This document shows, piece by piece, positions 6,964 to 8,457 of a stretch of DNA of 8,457 bases; the first letter of the stretch is position 1, and the number at the start of each line of letters is the position of its first letter. The DNA is from Bacillota bacterium (lineage in GTDB: Bacteria > Bacillota > Clostridia > Peptostreptococcales > Anaerovoracaceae). The notes under the pieces are model-generated. The model was not told the DNA's origin and made no database searches. It saw nothing but the letters and a program-made list of their open reading frames with translations. The DNA lies in NCBI GenBank assembly GCA_029219125.1, contig JAQXSU010000120.1, forward strand, positions 1-8,457, in the 5' to 3' direction. The translations under genes and the position numbers were made by a program.

Positions 6964-6991
6964 AGCTGTTGATTTTATCAGCAGCTTTTTT
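6964..6991 (+). terminator. Riboswitch-controlled intrinsic terminator
   Basis: AGCTGTTGAT (6964-6973) pairs with ATCAGCAGCT (6977-6986) in a 10-bp stem with one wobble pair and a TTT loop, followed directly by a run of six T (6986-6991). It lies 46 bases before the symporter ATG and 54 bases after the aptamer, the usual place for a transcriptional expression platform. The bases GACAGAAG at the aptamer's 3' edge can partly pair with CTT and CTGTT around the 5' arm, a possible antiterminator (see findings). Confidence 0.9.
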
Positions 6992-7021
6992 GTTGTTCAA
7001 AATGAAAGAATAAGAAGAAAC

Positions 7022-7027
7022 AGGAGA
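7022..7027 (+). promoter_or_regulatory. Symporter ribosome binding site
   Basis: AGGAGA lies nine bases before ATG 7037 and is the only good ribosome site after the riboswitch terminator. It fixes the start downstream of an in-frame ATG at 6941, which would put the terminator hairpin inside the coding region. Confidence 0.8.
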
Positions 7028-7036
7028 CAAGTAGAA

Positions 7037-8413
7037 ATGGAAACACTATTGAAGATCGTTCAGACGATAAATCTTTATCTGTCTGACTACATACTGATTA
7101 TTATGCTGGTGGGATGCGGCCTGTACTTCACCCTGAAAACCCGGTTTGTACAGATTCGCTGCTTCGGAGAGGGCATGCGCCGTGTATTCGGAAATTTCAG
7201 CCTTCACGGAGGAAGTCATCATGGCGGAATGAGTTCCTTTCAGGCTCTGACCACTGCCATCGCAGCACAGGTCGGTACCGGCAATATCGTCGGTGCGTGC
7301 GGTGCAATCCTGGTAGGCGGGCCCGGCGCCATCTTCTGGATGTGGATCATCGCATTCTTTGGTATGGCGACTATCTACGCAGAAGCTGTTCTGGCGCAGA
7401 AGACTCGGCAGGTAGACGCAGACGGCAACGTTCTCGGCGGTCCGGTCTGCTATATCCGCACCGCATTTCAGGGAGCTTTCGGCAGATTTCTGGCCGGTTT
7501 CTTCTCCGTGGCCATCATTCTGGCACTGGGATTCATGGGTACCATGGTGCAGTCCAATTCCATCAGTGAAGCATGTCAGAATGCCTTCGGTATCCCTGCA
7601 TGGGTCATCGGTCTGGCAGTCTGTGCCTTCGCCTCGGTAATCTTTATCGGAGGGGCAAGCCGGGTTGCTTCGGTCACGGAAAAGCTGGTGCCGATTATGG
7701 CGATTCTCTATCTGATCGGCGGCCTGATCGTACTGATCTCCCGCATAGAATACCTGCCGGAAACCTTCGGCATGATTTTCAAATATGCCTTTCTGCCCAA
7801 TGCCATCATCGGCGGCGGACTGGGCCATGCGCTGAAAACTGCCATCAGCCAGGGCGTAAAACGTGGTCTGTTTTCCAATGAGGCCGGTATGGGTTCCACG
7901 CCGCACGCCCATGCCATGGCCAAAGTAGAAACGCCCCATGATCAGGGCGTAGTCGCCATGGTAGGTGTCTTCATGGATACTTTCGTTGTACTGACCATGA
8001 CTGCGCTGATCGTCATCTCTACCCTGTATGCAGGAGACGGGATTCTGGCATCCGGTGCTGCGGATGGCGTGGAAAAAACCAATATGGCACAGCTGGCCTT
8101 TTCCATGATTTTCGGTGGAACTGCAGGAAGTGCTTTCGTCGCTGTATGTCTGCTGTTTTTCGCATTTTCCACCATTATCAGCTGGAATCTGTTCGGAAAA
8201 ATCAATGTGGTGTATCTGTTTGGAAAAAAAGCTGCACTGCCGTATTCCGTCATCGCCATCGCTTTCATGTTTCTGGGTGCAATCCTTTCCAACACACTGG
8301 TATGGGAACTGACCGACATGTTCAATCAGCTGATGGTGGTGCCGAACGTCATCGCCCTGCTGGCTCTTTCAGGTCTGGTTGCTGCAGAAGCTGGTGTGAA
8401 GCGTAAAAAATAG
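7037..8413 (+). CDS. AGCS-family sodium:alanine/glycine symporter
   Basis: This is a cytoplasmic-membrane transporter of the alanine-or-glycine:cation symporter family, which takes up small neutral amino acids with sodium. From ATG 7037 it has 458 residues, a normal family length. The family signature SSFQALTTAIAAQVGTGNI (66-84) and a second conserved stretch, GLFSNEAGMGSTPHAHA (277-293), are both present. Hydrophobic segments are near 16-32, 96-119, 151-176, 188-205, 216-236, 303-331, 354-381, 399-419 and 432-452, fitting the roughly 11 membrane helices of the family. The C-terminus ends in a basic GVKRKK, expected on the cytoplasmic side. A glycine riboswitch in its leader makes glycine a likely substrate, although alanine or glutamine specificity cannot be excluded from sequence. 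It appears monocistronic: the stop is followed by the start of a hairpin at the window edge. The substrate is inferred from the riboswitch rather than from binding-site residues. Confidence 0.95.
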   Translation: METLLKIVQTINLYLSDYILIIMLVGCGLYFTLKTRFVQIRCFGEGMRRVFGNFSLHGGSHHGGMSSFQALTTAIAAQVGTGNIVGACGAILVGGPGAIFWMWIIAFFGMATIYAEAVLAQKTRQVDADGNVLGGPVCYIRTAFQGAFGRFLAGFFSVAIILALGFMGTMVQSNSISEACQNAFGIPAWVIGLAVCAFASVIFIGGASRVASVTEKLVPIMAILYLIGGLIVLISRIEYLPETFGMIFKYAFLPNAIIGGGLGHALKTAISQGVKRGLFSNEAGMGSTPHAHAMAKVETPHDQGVVAMVGVFMDTFVVLTMTALIVISTLYAGDGILASGAADGVEKTNMAQLAFSMIFGGTAGSAFVAVCLLFFAFSTIISWNLFGKINVVYLFGKKAALPYSVIAIAFMFLGAILSNTLVWELTDMFNQLMVVPNVIALLALSGLVAAEAGVKRKK

Positions 8414-8439
8414 CGTAACAAAAGAGGGCACTCTGTCGG

Positions 8440-8457
8440 CATTCCACTGTCGGAATG
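8440..8457 (+). terminator. Hairpin at the window edge, possible symporter terminator
   Basis: CATTCC (8440-8445) pairs with GGAATG (8452-8457) around a 6-base loop, 26 bases after the symporter stop. The window ends with the stem's right arm, so a longer stem and any T-run would be outside. It is called a terminator only from its position. Confidence 0.4.

Noticed and set aside
6735..7036. Tandem glycine riboswitch.
   Set aside because: Only one set of conserved core blocks is present. The flanking stem-loops lack the CCGAAGG-type core and the CAGGCAAAAGGAC block.
7046..7939. A 297-codon open frame on the minus strand.
   Set aside because: It is antisense to the symporter, hydrophilic and low in motif content. 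It is explained by the codon bias of the real gene.
1..8457. Mobile element, CRISPR array, tRNA/rRNA or defence system.
   Set aside because: No transposase or integrase motif, no regularly spaced repeats, no tRNA-like fold and no unexplained gene. Every long coding stretch is a housekeeping biosynthesis or transport gene.

Overview
The window looks like an ordinary chromosomal stretch from a low-to-moderate-GC Gram-positive bacterium, most likely of class Clostridia (Lachnospiraceae-like). The clues are the strong purine-rich Shine-Dalgarno sites, the protein flavour of CarA, ArgG and ArgH, the Bacillus/Clostridium-type ARG-box-like operators, and a single-aptamer glycine riboswitch ahead of a sodium:amino-acid symporter. 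The genus cannot be fixed from the sequence alone.

Layout. On the minus strand, positions 3738 down to 1 carry carA and carB, the small and large subunits of carbamoyl-phosphate synthase. carB runs off the left edge with about 877 of the roughly 1070 usual residues present. Positions 3739-3987 form a compact, AT-rich divergent control region. It has a promoter facing each way and several ARG-box-like palindromes lying on or next to the promoter elements. On the plus strand, 3988-6626 holds argG and argH, translationally coupled by an ATGA overlap and closed by a terminator with a perfect 19-bp inverted repeat (6653-6698). From 6706 a new unit starts: a near-consensus promoter, a glycine riboswitch aptamer (about 6806-6910), an intrinsic terminator as expression platform (6964-6991), and an AGCS-family sodium:alanine/glycine symporter (7037-8413). 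A hairpin at the right edge may be the start of that gene's terminator.

How it works together. CarAB makes carbamoyl phosphate from glutamine, bicarbonate and ATP. Ornithine carbamoyltransferase (not in the window) uses it to make citrulline, and ArgG plus ArgH turn citrulline and aspartate into arginine and fumarate. Divergent transcription from one operator region lets an ArgR/AhrC-type repressor switch off carbamoyl-phosphate supply and the last two arginine steps together. The symporter unit is separately regulated, and by analogy with known cases glycine probably lowers its expression.

I looked for a novel system (defence, mobile element, CRISPR, odd cluster) and found none. The points most worth a second look are regulatory: the multi-site divergent operator and the alternative pairings around the single glycine aptamer.
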